A stretch of DNA of 64,000 nt, taken from assembly GCF_016405885.1 (NCBI RefSeq), contig NZ_JAEKGC010000002.1, positions 248,001 to 312,000 on the forward strand. The letters are read 5' to 3'. Positions 39,505-46,537 of the stretch are shown one piece after another. The position numbers were made by a program, and so were the translations under genes. Source of the DNA: Arthrobacter sp. MSA 4-2 (GTDB lineage: Bacteria; Actinomycetota; Actinomycetes; Actinomycetales; Micrococcaceae). Each line of letters begins with the position of its first letter. Position 1 is the first letter of the stretch. Below the pieces are notes generated by a model. That model saw nothing but the letters and a program-made list of their open reading frames with translations. It ran no database searches and had not been told where the DNA came from.

Positions 39505-40782
39505 TCAGGCGCGGGCGCCGTCCGCCTCGGGGGCCGGCTCGAGGTCCTCGAGCCGCTGCACCCGGCGCAGCGGCCCCATCAGGGCGATGAGCGGCGCGCC
39601 GCAGGCGATGAGGATACCGATCAGAACAGCCTCCCGCACGCCGAAGAGGTGGGCGAGGGTCCCCGCGGCGAAGCTCGCAAGGGCGAGCATCCCCCAGCTC
39701 ACCGTGCGGGAAGCAGCGCCGAGCCGGCCCATCATCCCCGGTGGGCAGACCTGCTGGCGGAAGCTGGCACCCACGACGATGTTCCAGGCCACCGAGGCGC
39801 CCATCACGAACATTCCCAGCACACCGATCAGCATGCCCCACCCTGGGGTCATCACCAGCAGGGACCCGTAACCCGCCACTCCGGGCACCATCGACCAGCG
39901 CCACAGCGGGCCGGACCCGAACCGTTCGCTCATGGCCTTGGCGGAGATCCCCCCGACCGCTCCTCCGGCGGAGGCACTGGCGAGCAGCAGACCCAGCCAC
40001 ACCTCGGATTCACCGAGCGTGCGCAGCACGAGCAGCACGATCAGGGATGCGGCGATGTTTCCGCCGAGGTTCCACAGCGCCGCGTTGAAAAGGATGGCCC
40101 GCAGGGGCCCGGTGCTGAAGGTGTATTTCATGCCGTCTGCCATGTCCCGCAGCAGCCGGTGTTCGGTCTTTGCGGGTTTCACTTCCTGCACCTTCAGGCG
40201 CGACACCGCCGCGAGGGACACCAGCGAGGCCCCCACCTGCACCAGGAGTGAATTGGACGCTCCGGCGATCGTCGTCAGCCAGCCGGCCAGGGAACGTCCG
40301 GCGGCATCGGCCGCGGCTCCCGAGCCGGTCATGAGCCCGTTCCCTTCAACGAGTTCATGCTTTGAGACGGCCTGCTGCACCAGGGCCGTATCGGCAAGGT
40401 TAAAGAACACCGACGTGAGTCCGGCCGCAAACGCGACGGCGAACAGATGGACGGTGGTGAGCACGCCTAGCCAGTAGGCCAGCGGAAGGGTCAGCAGGAC
40501 GGCGACCCGCACCACCAGCGACCAGAGGATCACCGGTTTGCGCGGGAGCCGGTCGACCCAGACGCCGATGACAAGGCCGAAGAGCAGCCAGGGCAGGAAC
40601 ACCATTCCCGCGAGGGCGGCAACTTTGAAGTTGCTTGCGTTGAGTTCGACGGCGGCCACCACCGGCAGGGCGACGGCGGTCACGGCATTGCCGAAGATCC
40701 CCGCCGTACCCGAAATCCACAACGCCCGGAAGTCCGCGTTGCGCACCAGAAGGTGCCTTCGCGGCGGGGCGGTGTCGGTCAT
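39505..40782 (-). CDS. MFS transporter (MFS_3/EntS-like efflux family)
   Basis: This 425-residue protein has 12 predicted hydrophobic helices and the N-terminal ADFRALWISGTAGIFGNAVTAVALPVV of MFS_3-type exporters, with the loop 2-3 motif GVWVDRLPRKPVIL (motif A-like, GxxxDRxxRK). Substrates of this group include siderophores and drugs; none can be assigned here. The ATG at 40782 is preferred over a GTG two codons upstream, although neither has a clear ribosome binding site. An inverted repeat at 40806-40819 just upstream may be an operator. It is the last chromosomal gene before the rnpB-associated element. Confidence 0.85.
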   Translation of the reverse strand: MTDTAPPRRHLLVRNADFRALWISGTAGIFGNAVTAVALPVVAAVELNASNFKVAALAGMVFLPWLLFGLVIGVWVDRLPRKPVILWSLVVRVAVLLTLPLAYWLGVLTTVHLFAVAFAAGLTSVFFNLADTALVQQAVSKHELVEGNGLMTGSGAAADAAGRSLAGWLTTIAGASNSLLVQVGASLVSLAAVSRLKVQEVKPAKTEHRLLRDMADGMKYTFSTGPLRAILFNAALWNLGGNIAASLIVLLVLRTLGESEVWLGLLLASASAGGAVGGISAKAMSERFGSGPLWRWSMVPGVAGYGSLLVMTPGWGMLIGVLGMFVMGASVAWNIVVGASFRQQVCPPGMMGRLGAASRTVSWGMLALASFAAGTLAHLFGVREAVLIGILIACGAPLIALMGPLRRVQRLEDLEPAPEADGARA

Positions 40783-40805
40783 TGACACAGAGTAGCGGAG
40801 CGCGT

Positions 40806-40819
40806 GTGATTGCTATCAC
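40806..40819. promoter_or_regulatory. Inverted repeat upstream of MFS gene
   Basis: GTGAT-TGCT-ATCAC is a perfect 5-bp inverted repeat with a 4-bp spacer, 24 bases before the exporter start. The size suits a TetR- or MarR-type repressor, but no such regulator gene is adjacent. Confidence 0.3.
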
Positions 40820-40946
40820 TCGGACGGCGGTTCGGAAAGAAAAACTTTCCCTTGGGTTGACCCTTTTACTAAGTCTACCTATTGTTCGCGGCGGCATTAC
40901 CGCCTGGTAACCCTGCCCGCGCCGGCGGCCGCGCAGGGCCGGTCGA

Positions 40947-40972
40947 GGGATGGGCCGACCGGCACGCTGGGT
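40947..40972. repeat. Left attachment site (displaced 3' end of rnpB)
   Basis: The sequence begins GGGATGGGCCGACCGG and matches the rnpB 3' end at 46082-46107 with two mismatches (C/T at two positions). It is the outer att copy and has lost the rnpB body. Confidence 0.75.
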
Positions 40973-41008
40973 ATCCTTTCATACCACCCCTAACCTGCCG
41001 TTTCATTT

Positions 41009-42070
41009 TCACCGGGGGGAATCTGGGGGGAACGCCGGAAATCCAGGCTCGGAAACGGTGATCAAACCGTCGCTGATTTCGGCCGCTTTCGTGTGGTCAT
41101 CGACCCACAAATGGCTGTACGTCTGCAGCGTCTCGGTGGCGTTCTTGTGTCCGAGTCTATGGTCACAGCTATCAGCCACATGCCCCCTGCGATGAGCTGC
41201 ACGTGTGGTGGTGGGGAACTTGGTGCCACCCATCCCCGATGCCCGGCAGCTTCAACCGGGCCGCCCGCCGCGGATCCGCCGCTGCATGCCTGGTCAGCGA
41301 CCGGCCCGCGTGATGGAACACCAGCGGTCCTGCCTGCGGGAGGTTCTTGAGCATTTCGACCGTCGCCGCACCGATGTTGACTGTCCGCACACTCGAGGCT
41401 GACTTTGCCGGGCCCCACGCCGGCGTGCGAGAGTCGCGGGAGATGAGTTGCCGGTCCACCGTCACCGACCCCCTCACGAGGTCAACCCGATCCCAGGTCA
41501 ACCCGCGCATCTCTCCCCCGCGCATGCCCGTCGCCGCACAGAAAACCACAATCGGTATATAGGGAGACCGATCTACGTCGGCGATCGCCTGCACCGTCTC
41601 TGTAGACAGCGGCCGGACCCGCTCGTGCTCGGCCCGCGGCAATCTGACCCCCACGCACGGCGTCGCCTTGATCAGCCCATCGAGCACGGTGGGCTTCATT
41701 ATGCCGGATAAGTAGGTGTTCGTCCTCTTCACCGTCCGGGCGGCCAGCGTCTCGTGCCCGAGGATCTCCGCCTCCTGCACGTCCTGGCGGCTCACCTGCT
41801 CGATCCTCTTATCCCCGAGGACGGGCAGGATGTTCTCCTCCACCCGCTTGGCGATCGCCTCACGCGACGAGGCGCACTGGTGGATCTGCTGCTCCTGCCA
41901 CCGCACCGCAAAGTCCCGCACGAGGGTCGAGCTCTCTGGGCCGACGTCCACCCCGGGGTGCGTCTCGTTCTTCTTGGAGTTGGCGAACGTCTCCGCGGCT
42001 GCCTTCGCTGCGAACGATTTGTCCGTGCAGATCGCTAGATTGATGGTAGTCCGATGTCGCCAGCCATCGA
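41009..42070 (-). pseudogene. int: Tyrosine-recombinase integrase, degenerate
   Basis: The main frame (41951 to 41172) encodes a phage-integrase core: the N-terminal SAM-like DNA-binding region, then GMRGGEMRGLTWDRVDL (catalytic Arg I) and an LVFHHAGRSL segment. The reading frame is open upstream to 42070 (TINLAICTDKSFAAKAAAE) but lacks a start and the usual first ~60 residues. Near 41205 the HxxR box reads HQVP, so its catalytic Arg is lost, and the frame then breaks. It shifts once at about 41200 (LIAGGM) and again before RLGHKNATETLQTYSHLWVD, which carries the nucleophilic Tyr and ends at 41009. The pieces together cover one integrase. It lies next to the left att site, as expected. Confidence 0.85.
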
Positions 42071-42088
42071 TTTTTTACAGGAGAAGTA

Positions 42089-43483
42089 TTGAAGATCACG
42101 GAGATGACTGTAGGAGATTCACTCGCCGGCTTCATTATCGACGGAGTCGATGACACCCCGTACGCCCATGCGAGCTTAGTAATCGACGAACATTGGGGAC
42201 CGACCTTAGAATTCAGCTACCCTCTACAGTTTTCCGATGAACAGCCAGAGACTGGCCAACACACCGAAGTGCATAGATGGGCGCAGGAGCCCGACGCAGT
42301 GCCTGATGTGCTTCACTTCTCCTCGGCCGACGGCCAAGCGACCCTCTACGGATGCGCGCTGCTCAGAAGTAAGGAAAATTTCACCACTGGGGTGAACTTC
42401 ACGCTGCGTCCTGAGACGGTCATCTTCAATTTTTTTGAGCCGGAGTTCGGCCAACCGCTGAAACTCAATTGGATGAAATCGAGTATATCCGGGCTCGGTG
42501 AGTTCATCGGCAAGAGTGTCTTCGAAACGAATCGAGAGGCTGATGAAGAGGGTCGGTCCCAGTCCTTTTCCGCAACGGTTCGCTCCCCCGATGCCATTAC
42601 GATGCAGGTAGGTAACTGCGAGGTGTCCCTCACCATAAGCTGGCGCAGTTCTATCCAGAATGGCTTGGAACTGCACATGTATGCCGTTGCATGGTTCGAA
42701 ACTTCATTTGCCTCTGCGGTGAATGTGGAGGAGCACCTCATGATTCACAGGCAGATGCGAGCGATTTTAGCCCTCAATTACGGTCGAAGCGCGTGGATCT
42801 CCGGACATCGTGTAAGGCCAGGGGCAGCACAAAATGAGCTTGAGATGACACACGTCTCGACCTTCACGGATGCCGCCAAGGAGGCAGCTCGCAAGCGGGA
42901 GAGCATTTTGGGGCTCTCCTCGATGCAAGAGGTTGATCTAAATCGACTGGTGGAATGGCTAAGCGACCGGGATTACTGGTCTCGAGTCAGTGGTCCCGTG
43001 CTGGGGATTTTACAGCGCGAGTCGTACACGGTCGAAGATCGAGTTCTGGCTGTGGGCATATCCATAGAGACAATTGGCAAGAGACTTGAGGCGGCATCAG
43101 GCGAGGAGTGCACTTACGGCGGACGGAGTGGAACGCAAAGGACCACAGCTACCTGGATGTATCGGTGCATCGCTGGCAGCAAACTCGACCTTTCAGCGTC
43201 AGGGCACTCCCATGAGGCGTTGGCAAAGGCGTTTGCGCAGGTATACAACAAGACCAAGCACTACGAGCAGAACCGCCAACCGGAGGGCGTCGTCACCCGG
43301 GAAATCGGACGGATGGGACTTCTCGTGGTGCGGGCCATTTCTCTCCGGCACCTCCTCACCACAAACGAAAATTCTCGGCTCAGTGATTCCCTGGAGACGA
43401 GCCGCGTATCTGAACGCTTGAGGGATCTTCGGATCGCCGATGACGGCTGGGCAACTTACCACCGCACAGAGACGGAAGACTGA
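42089..43483 (+). CDS. ApeA-like HEPN-type putative anti-phage protein (tentative)
   Basis: This is a 464-residue soluble protein. The N-terminal two thirds look like the beta-rich ApeA N-terminal domain (repeated strands, WMKSSISGLGEFIG, then a helix EEHLMIHRQMRAILALN). The C-terminal third is helical, like the ApeA-type HEPN nuclease domain, with YNKTKHYEQ at about 386-394 and R415-x5-H421, a permissible HEPN Rx4-6H spacing. ApeA proteins are single-gene abortive defence factors. The TTG start at 42089 follows AGGAGAAG; an ATG five codons on is the alternative. G+C is visibly lower than the chromosome, a sign of transfer. The gene overwrites the promoter side of the dead integrase. Family assignment is by eye and needs a profile search. 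Confidence 0.45.
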   Translation: MKITEMTVGDSLAGFIIDGVDDTPYAHASLVIDEHWGPTLEFSYPLQFSDEQPETGQHTEVHRWAQEPDAVPDVLHFSSADGQATLYGCALLRSKENFTTGVNFTLRPETVIFNFFEPEFGQPLKLNWMKSSISGLGEFIGKSVFETNREADEEGRSQSFSATVRSPDAITMQVGNCEVSLTISWRSSIQNGLELHMYAVAWFETSFASAVNVEEHLMIHRQMRAILALNYGRSAWISGHRVRPGAAQNELEMTHVSTFTDAAKEAARKRESILGLSSMQEVDLNRLVEWLSDRDYWSRVSGPVLGILQRESYTVEDRVLAVGISIETIGKRLEAASGEECTYGGRSGTQRTTATWMYRCIAGSKLDLSASGHSHEALAKAFAQVYNKTKHYEQNRQPEGVVTREIGRMGLLVVRAISLRHLLTTNENSRLSDSLETSRVSERLRDLRIADDGWATYHRTETED

Positions 43484-43544
43484 ATTCATTGACGAGGAAA
43501 ATGTGGCGGGATTGGCTCAAGACTCAGGGCGTTAGGGTGAAGGA

Positions 43545-44300
43545 ATGATCCGGAATGACACTCTGACGTGCGAGCTTATCCCCAACGCCATCAAGAATGA
43601 CGAGCTCACATGCTCCGTTCCCCCTCTCGACCACCTGCAGCTTTGGTCCACGATCGGCGACGTGCTCACAGCTCTGGTAACTTTTCTTCTCGCTGCCTTC
43701 GCCCTGCTCGCGTGGCTCACATCTCGCAGGACCTTGCGTCAGATGGAGAGGGATAGCTCTGCTCAAGTCCGTGAAATCGAGCGCCAGGTTGTCGAGCAAC
43801 GACGCCTCATGGAGGAACAAGTTGCCAGCCAAGACCGTCTGGCTCGCGAGGATCGGGCGATCAATGCCCTTGCGCGCTACATGACTTCCTTGCGGGACGG
43901 ACAAACCGATTTCGATAAGTACTCGCCCAATGTACTAAAGGCCATCTCAGAAATTGCTGTGAGTTGGACTTTATGGGCGAACCAAATACGACACGTGAGT
44001 GCTGAGACTTTCAATCATGCCCAGACCTGGCACGCCGGGAGCCTGGCATATTTCGCCCGTCTCTCCACGCTCGCCAATCAGATCGGCAGGAGAGAGGGCG
44101 CCAGGGAAGAATACCAAGAACTGGTTCTCGAGCTGAGTAAATTTACTACGAATTGGCTTGAGCTGGTTGCTGCGTGGCAGCTTTCGGTGAACTCACGTGC
44201 GGAAACGCTACGAAAGATGAAAGGAGAGGCATCTGCAATCGTGGCCGCCGCGCCAAAGCCGAACGAACCTAGGAAGGAAGCGGTGACCACTAATGGCTGA
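43545..44300 (+). CDS. Membrane-anchored coiled-coil protein of unknown function
   Basis: This 251-residue protein has an N-terminal 35-residue segment with two cysteines, one transmembrane helix at about 38-59 (IGDVLTALVTFLLAAFALLAWL), a charged coiled coil at about 62-105 (REIERQVVEQRRLMEEQV) and a helical C-terminal domain with several Trp residues. I do not recognise a family. It lies 61 bases after the ApeA-like gene on the same strand and shares its low G+C, so the two may be one unit. AAGG precedes the ATG. It overlaps the next, broken phage gene by eight bases, which suggests it was once part of the phage transcript or replaced part of it. Confidence 0.6.
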   Translation: MIRNDTLTCELIPNAIKNDELTCSVPPLDHLQLWSTIGDVLTALVTFLLAAFALLAWLTSRRTLRQMERDSSAQVREIERQVVEQRRLMEEQVASQDRLAREDRAINALARYMTSLRDGQTDFDKYSPNVLKAISEIAVSWTLWANQIRHVSAETFNHAQTWHAGSLAYFARLSTLANQIGRREGAREEYQELVLELSKFTTNWLELVAAWQLSVNSRAETLRKMKGEASAIVAAAPKPNEPRKEAVTTNG

Positions 44301-44906
44301 GTGCGGCGCGAAGAAGAAGTCCGAGGAGTCGTGTGGCGCCCCTGCGATGAAGGGCCAGCGGCGGTGTGCCCGGCACGGGGGCAAGTCACCGCAGGCTCAA
44401 CGCGCCGCGACCGCCCGCCTGGCTGAGCAGGATGCGAAGGCCACCATGGAGAAAGCCGTCACCACGTTGGGCCTGCCCGTGGACATCGACCCGGCGAAAA
44501 CCCTCCTCGACGAGATCTCACGGACGCGCGGGGCGAGGCTGTGGCTGCGGGACAAGGTTCGGGAGATCCAGCCCGACGAACTCGTCTGAGGGAAGGCTGA
44601 AACGCAGACCGGCATCGGTAAGCAGGGGCCCGTCGACACCACCACCGAAGCCGCAGGGTTCAATACCTTGTACCAGCTGTACCTTGCGGAGCGGAAGCAC
44701 CTCGTCGCCGTCACCACCGCGGCCCTAAAGGCCGGCTCCAGGAGCGCCGGGTCCGTCTCGCCGAATCACAAGGCGACCTCGTCGCTCAAGCCATCCGGTC
44801 CATCCGGTCCATCCTGAACACCCTCAACCTCACCGAAGCACAGTGGGAACAGGTGCCCACCATCGTGCCCGCCGCTCTCCGCTCACCGGGCGAACTGACC
44901 GCCTAG
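44293..44906 (+). pseudogene. Phage gene remnant (terminase-neighbour type with HGG motif)
   Basis: The N-terminal frame (98 codons to a TGA at 44587) has CGAPAMKGQRRCARHGGKSP, the small Cys/His motif seen in actinophage proteins encoded beside the terminase genes, followed by TLGLPVDIDPAKTLLDEISR. Translation past the TGA continues in the same frame with plausible sequence (YQLYLAERKHLVAVTTAALKAG). Near 44737 the frame shifts to LQERRVRLAESQGDLV and runs to a TAG at 44904. The TGA stands where related proteins would have Trp (GTC-TGA-GGG). A 9-bp tandem duplication (CCATCCGGT) is present at about 44790-44808. The gene is inactive unless the short N-terminal product has a role. Confidence 0.65.
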
Positions 44907-44915
44907 CGGGTTGTG

Positions 44916-45092
44916 ATGAGGTCATCACCCTTCCTTACCTTCTACGGCACCAAGCATTCCGCCAAGCACCTGCCATACCTCAGCTTCCTCTTCGCGAAGA
45001 CGGCGGCCTATGGCGTCGCCTCCCTGCTCGTGCTCGCCCGCCGGATCGACGGGAAGCTCGACCTGATCCTCACCAAGCTCGAAGGGAAGTGA
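44916..45092 (+). CDS. Small phage-like membrane protein (58 residues)
   Basis: This 58-codon frame starts with ATG at 44916. Its centre is hydrophobic (FLFAKTAAYGVASLLVLARRI) and it ends DGKLDLILTKLEGK, a layout seen in small phage membrane proteins. No strong ribosome binding site is visible. Its stop overlaps the GTG of the next gene (GTGA), which supports real coupled translation. Function unknown; holin-like is a guess only. Confidence 0.45.
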   Translation: MRSSPFLTFYGTKHSAKHLPYLSFLFAKTAAYGVASLLVLARRIDGKLDLILTKLEGK

Positions 45093-45346
45093 CTGATGGC
45101 TGGGACCCAGACCGAGTACCCCTAGCGGGCGACCTCCGCACCCTAGTCGCATTCGCTTGCATGTGGGCGCTCATCGTGGAGGAACTCGGCCTCGATCAGG
45201 AATGGCAGTGGGTCTCCGGCTCGCAAGTCGTCCCGGCCTGCATGACCCGAGTCATGGCGATCCCCGCGGTGAACGAGTTCATCAAGCGGTCCATGCCTTG
45301 GCTGGCCGCCGCACCACCCGCCTACGAAGGCATGCACGAAGCCTGA
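45089..45346 (+). CDS. Small phage-like protein of unknown function (85 residues)
   Basis: Starting from the GTG at 45089, which overlaps the preceding stop, the frame encodes 85 residues with a hydrophobic segment LRTLVAFACMWALIVEELGL and a helical tail (VNEFIKRSMPWLAAAPP). I recognise no family. A very strong hairpin terminator begins at its stop codon, so this closes the rightward transcript of the element. Confidence 0.45.
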   Translation: MTDGWDPDRVPLAGDLRTLVAFACMWALIVEELGLDQEWQWVSGSQVVPACMTRVMAIPAVNEFIKRSMPWLAAAPPAYEGMHEA

Positions 45347-45385
45347 CAACTGCGCCCCACCTCTTCGGAGGTGGGGCGCAGTTGT
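45346..45385. terminator. Perfect 18-bp hairpin with TTCG tetraloop
   Basis: ACAACTGCGCCCCACCTC and its exact complement surround TTCG. It lies between convergent small genes (ending at 45346 and 45397) and probably stops transcription in both directions. Confidence 0.85.
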
Positions 45386-45396
45386 CCGAACGAGCC

Positions 45397-45663
45397 TCAG
45401 CTGAACTCCTTCAGCTTGGTAGCAATCAACGTCCCGATCATGTCGGGGTCGCTGTTCGCAGGCCCGAGGACGTACCCCGTATTGTCGGCGTTCGGTTTCC
45501 CTGGAAGCATGGCGATGATATGAACGACAGCCTCCAGCCACCATTCGGGAGGGGCAGTGATCTCCCCAAATACCTCCTCATGCAGGTCACCCGTCATTGG
45601 GTCATTCGTCTGTTCGCTGTGGGTCAGTTGTATGTGGCCGTCGCGCCATCTCATTGTTGTCAT
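45397..45663 (-). CDS. Hypothetical protein (88 residues)
   Basis: This 88-residue frame is soluble and acidic, with Trp-rich PPEWWLEAVVHIIAML in the middle and MIGTLIATKLKEF at the end. No family is recognised. It is convergent with the preceding small genes across the 45346-45385 terminator, and lies in the decayed element. It could be an immunity- or accessory-type gene; there is no direct sign of either. Confidence 0.45.
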   Translation of the reverse strand: MTTMRWRDGHIQLTHSEQTNDPMTGDLHEEVFGEITAPPEWWLEAVVHIIAMLPGKPNADNTGYVLGPANSDPDMIGTLIATKLKEFS

Positions 45664-45704
45664 GGCTGTACCTTAGTGTGGTCGCCGACCGCTACCGTGG
45701 ATGT

Positions 45705-45992
45705 ATGACCGGCGCGTATGGTTCCTGGCAGGGTACCCCGCCGTCGGCCGACCGCTTCACTCCCCCGATCCAGCTCGAGCAGCCCGCCGAGGGAATCCAC
45801 TGGACGCCGGAGAAGGCCCCGCCGGTGTGGGCCGAGTTGACCTACGAGAACGGGTCAAGGAAGACCGTCAAAGGCCTGGCGATGGCGTGGACTGAGGAGC
45901 TCGTGCAGCTGCAGTGGGTGGAGTTCAGCCGGGCCCGCACCGCCGGGGCGGAAGCCAGCGCATGCCGGCGCAACCCACACAGGGACGGGTAG
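45705..45992 (+). CDS. Small actinophage/prophage-type protein (95 residues)
   Basis: The ATG at 45705 opens a 95-residue frame with the segment WTPEKAPPVWAELTYENG, then SRKTVKGLAMAWT and LVQLQWVEFSRARTAG. Short proteins of this pattern are common near the integrase ends of prophages in Arthrobacter-like hosts, where their function is unknown. It is the last gene before the right att site, and the G-rich repeat at 45995-46014 starts at its stop codon. Confidence 0.6.
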   Translation: MTGAYGSWQGTPPSADRFTPPIQLEQPAEGIHWTPEKAPPVWAELTYENGSRKTVKGLAMAWTEELVQLQWVEFSRARTAGAEASACRRNPHRDG

Positions 45993-45994
45993 TT

Positions 45995-46014
45995 GGGGGG
46001 ATTTGGGGGGAACG
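45995..46014. repeat. G-rich repeat at the right element end (pairs with 41014-41034)
   Basis: GGGGGGATTTGGGGGGAACG matches GGGGGGAATCTGGGGGGAACG at 41014-41034 in the same orientation. Both lie just inside the att sites (42 and 68 bases), a placement that suits integrase arm-binding sites. Confidence 0.5.
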
Positions 46015-46081
46015 ATTCGAGACCTCTCCCCCAGCCGAACCCCAAACTCCCGCGAATTGGTGGGGAATTTGAGGGGTTCGG

Positions 46082-46107
46082 GGGATGGGCCGACCGGTAC
46101 GCCGGGT
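46082..46107. repeat. Right attachment site within the rnpB 3' end
   Basis: This is the copy of the 26-bp direct repeat that completes the functional rnpB gene. It contains the 3' strand of helix P1 (GGATGGGCCGACC on the plus strand). It differs at two positions from the left copy. Confidence 0.75.
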
Positions 46108-46483
46108 TCTGTTCTCCCGCTCCGTTGCCGGTGCGGGAGCGGCGGCCATCCATCTACGAACGCCGTTGCCGACGCCCTCCAGCGGCCTACCCGGACACTC
46201 GGGCGAGCAGCCCTCAAACGCGCCCTGTCTGGCCTTGCTCCGGGTGGGGTTTACCGAGCCATGCCGGTCACCCGGCATGCTGGTGGTCTCTTACACCACC
46301 TTTTCACCCTTACTTCCCGCGGCCGCAAGGGTCCCGGGAAGCGGTCTGTTTTCTGTGGCACTGGCCTGCGGGTTACCCCGAGTGGGCGTTACCCACCACC
46401 CTGCTCTGCGGAGCCCGGACGTTCCTCGGTGACTGCGGCATCTTTCGACCCCGAGCCAACGCGGCCGCCTGGTCGACCCATCC
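46083..46483 (-). ncRNA. rnpB: RNase P RNA (M1 RNA)
   Basis: On the minus strand the RNA opens with GGATGGGTCGACC, which pairs with GGTCGGCCCATCC at the 3' end to form helix P1. Conserved actinobacterial type A segments follow: CACCGAGGAACGTCCGGGCTCC (CR I), CAGTGCCACAGAAAACAGACCGC (CR II-III), AAGGGTGAAAAGGTGGTGTAAGAGACCACC, and GGCTCGGTAAACCCCACCCGGAGCAAGGCCA. The size of about 401 nt is normal. A -10 candidate TACACT lies at 46496-46491. The gene is intact, although an element sits directly at its 3' end. Confidence 0.97.
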
Positions 46484-46490
46484 GCCTCCA

Positions 46491-46496
46491 AGTGTA
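46491..46496 (-). promoter_or_regulatory. -10 box of rnpB
   Basis: TACACT on the minus strand lies seven to eight bases upstream of the predicted RNA start. Confidence 0.45.
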
Positions 46497-46525
46497 CGGT
46501 GAACGCGGACACGGGCCGGAATCGG

Positions 46526-46531
46526 TAGAGT
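46526..46531 (+). promoter_or_regulatory. -10 box of a leaderless yaaA promoter
   Basis: TAGAGT lies six bases upstream of the GTG at 46538, and no Shine-Dalgarno is present. It diverges from the rnpB promoter within 55 bases. Confidence 0.45.
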
Positions 46532-46537
46532 ATTCGG

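Larger units (their letters stand above)
40947..46107. mobile_element. Decayed prophage-like integrative element inserted at the 3' end of rnpB
   Basis: The element is about 5.1 kb and is bounded by near-identical 26-bp direct repeats (40947-40972 and 46082-46107, two mismatches). These repeats are the 3' end of the RNase P RNA, including the 3' strand of helix P1. The intact rnpB lies at the right end. Inside are a tyrosine integrase remnant next to the left repeat, a broken phage-type gene, small phage-like genes and two low-G+C cargo genes. No structural, packaging or replication module survives, so it is a remnant or satellite, probably immobile by itself. Confidence 0.8.

Noticed and set aside
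40857-40885. Plus-strand promoter TTGACC-N17-TATTGT before the left att site
   Set aside because: The spacing is good, but no plus-strand gene follows before the element's first cargo gene more than 1.1 kb away, so chance cannot be excluded.
41860-42156. 98-codon minus-strand frame at the ApeA-like gene start
   Set aside because: It overlaps the integrase remnant in another frame and the start of the cargo gene; composition is Arg-rich noise.
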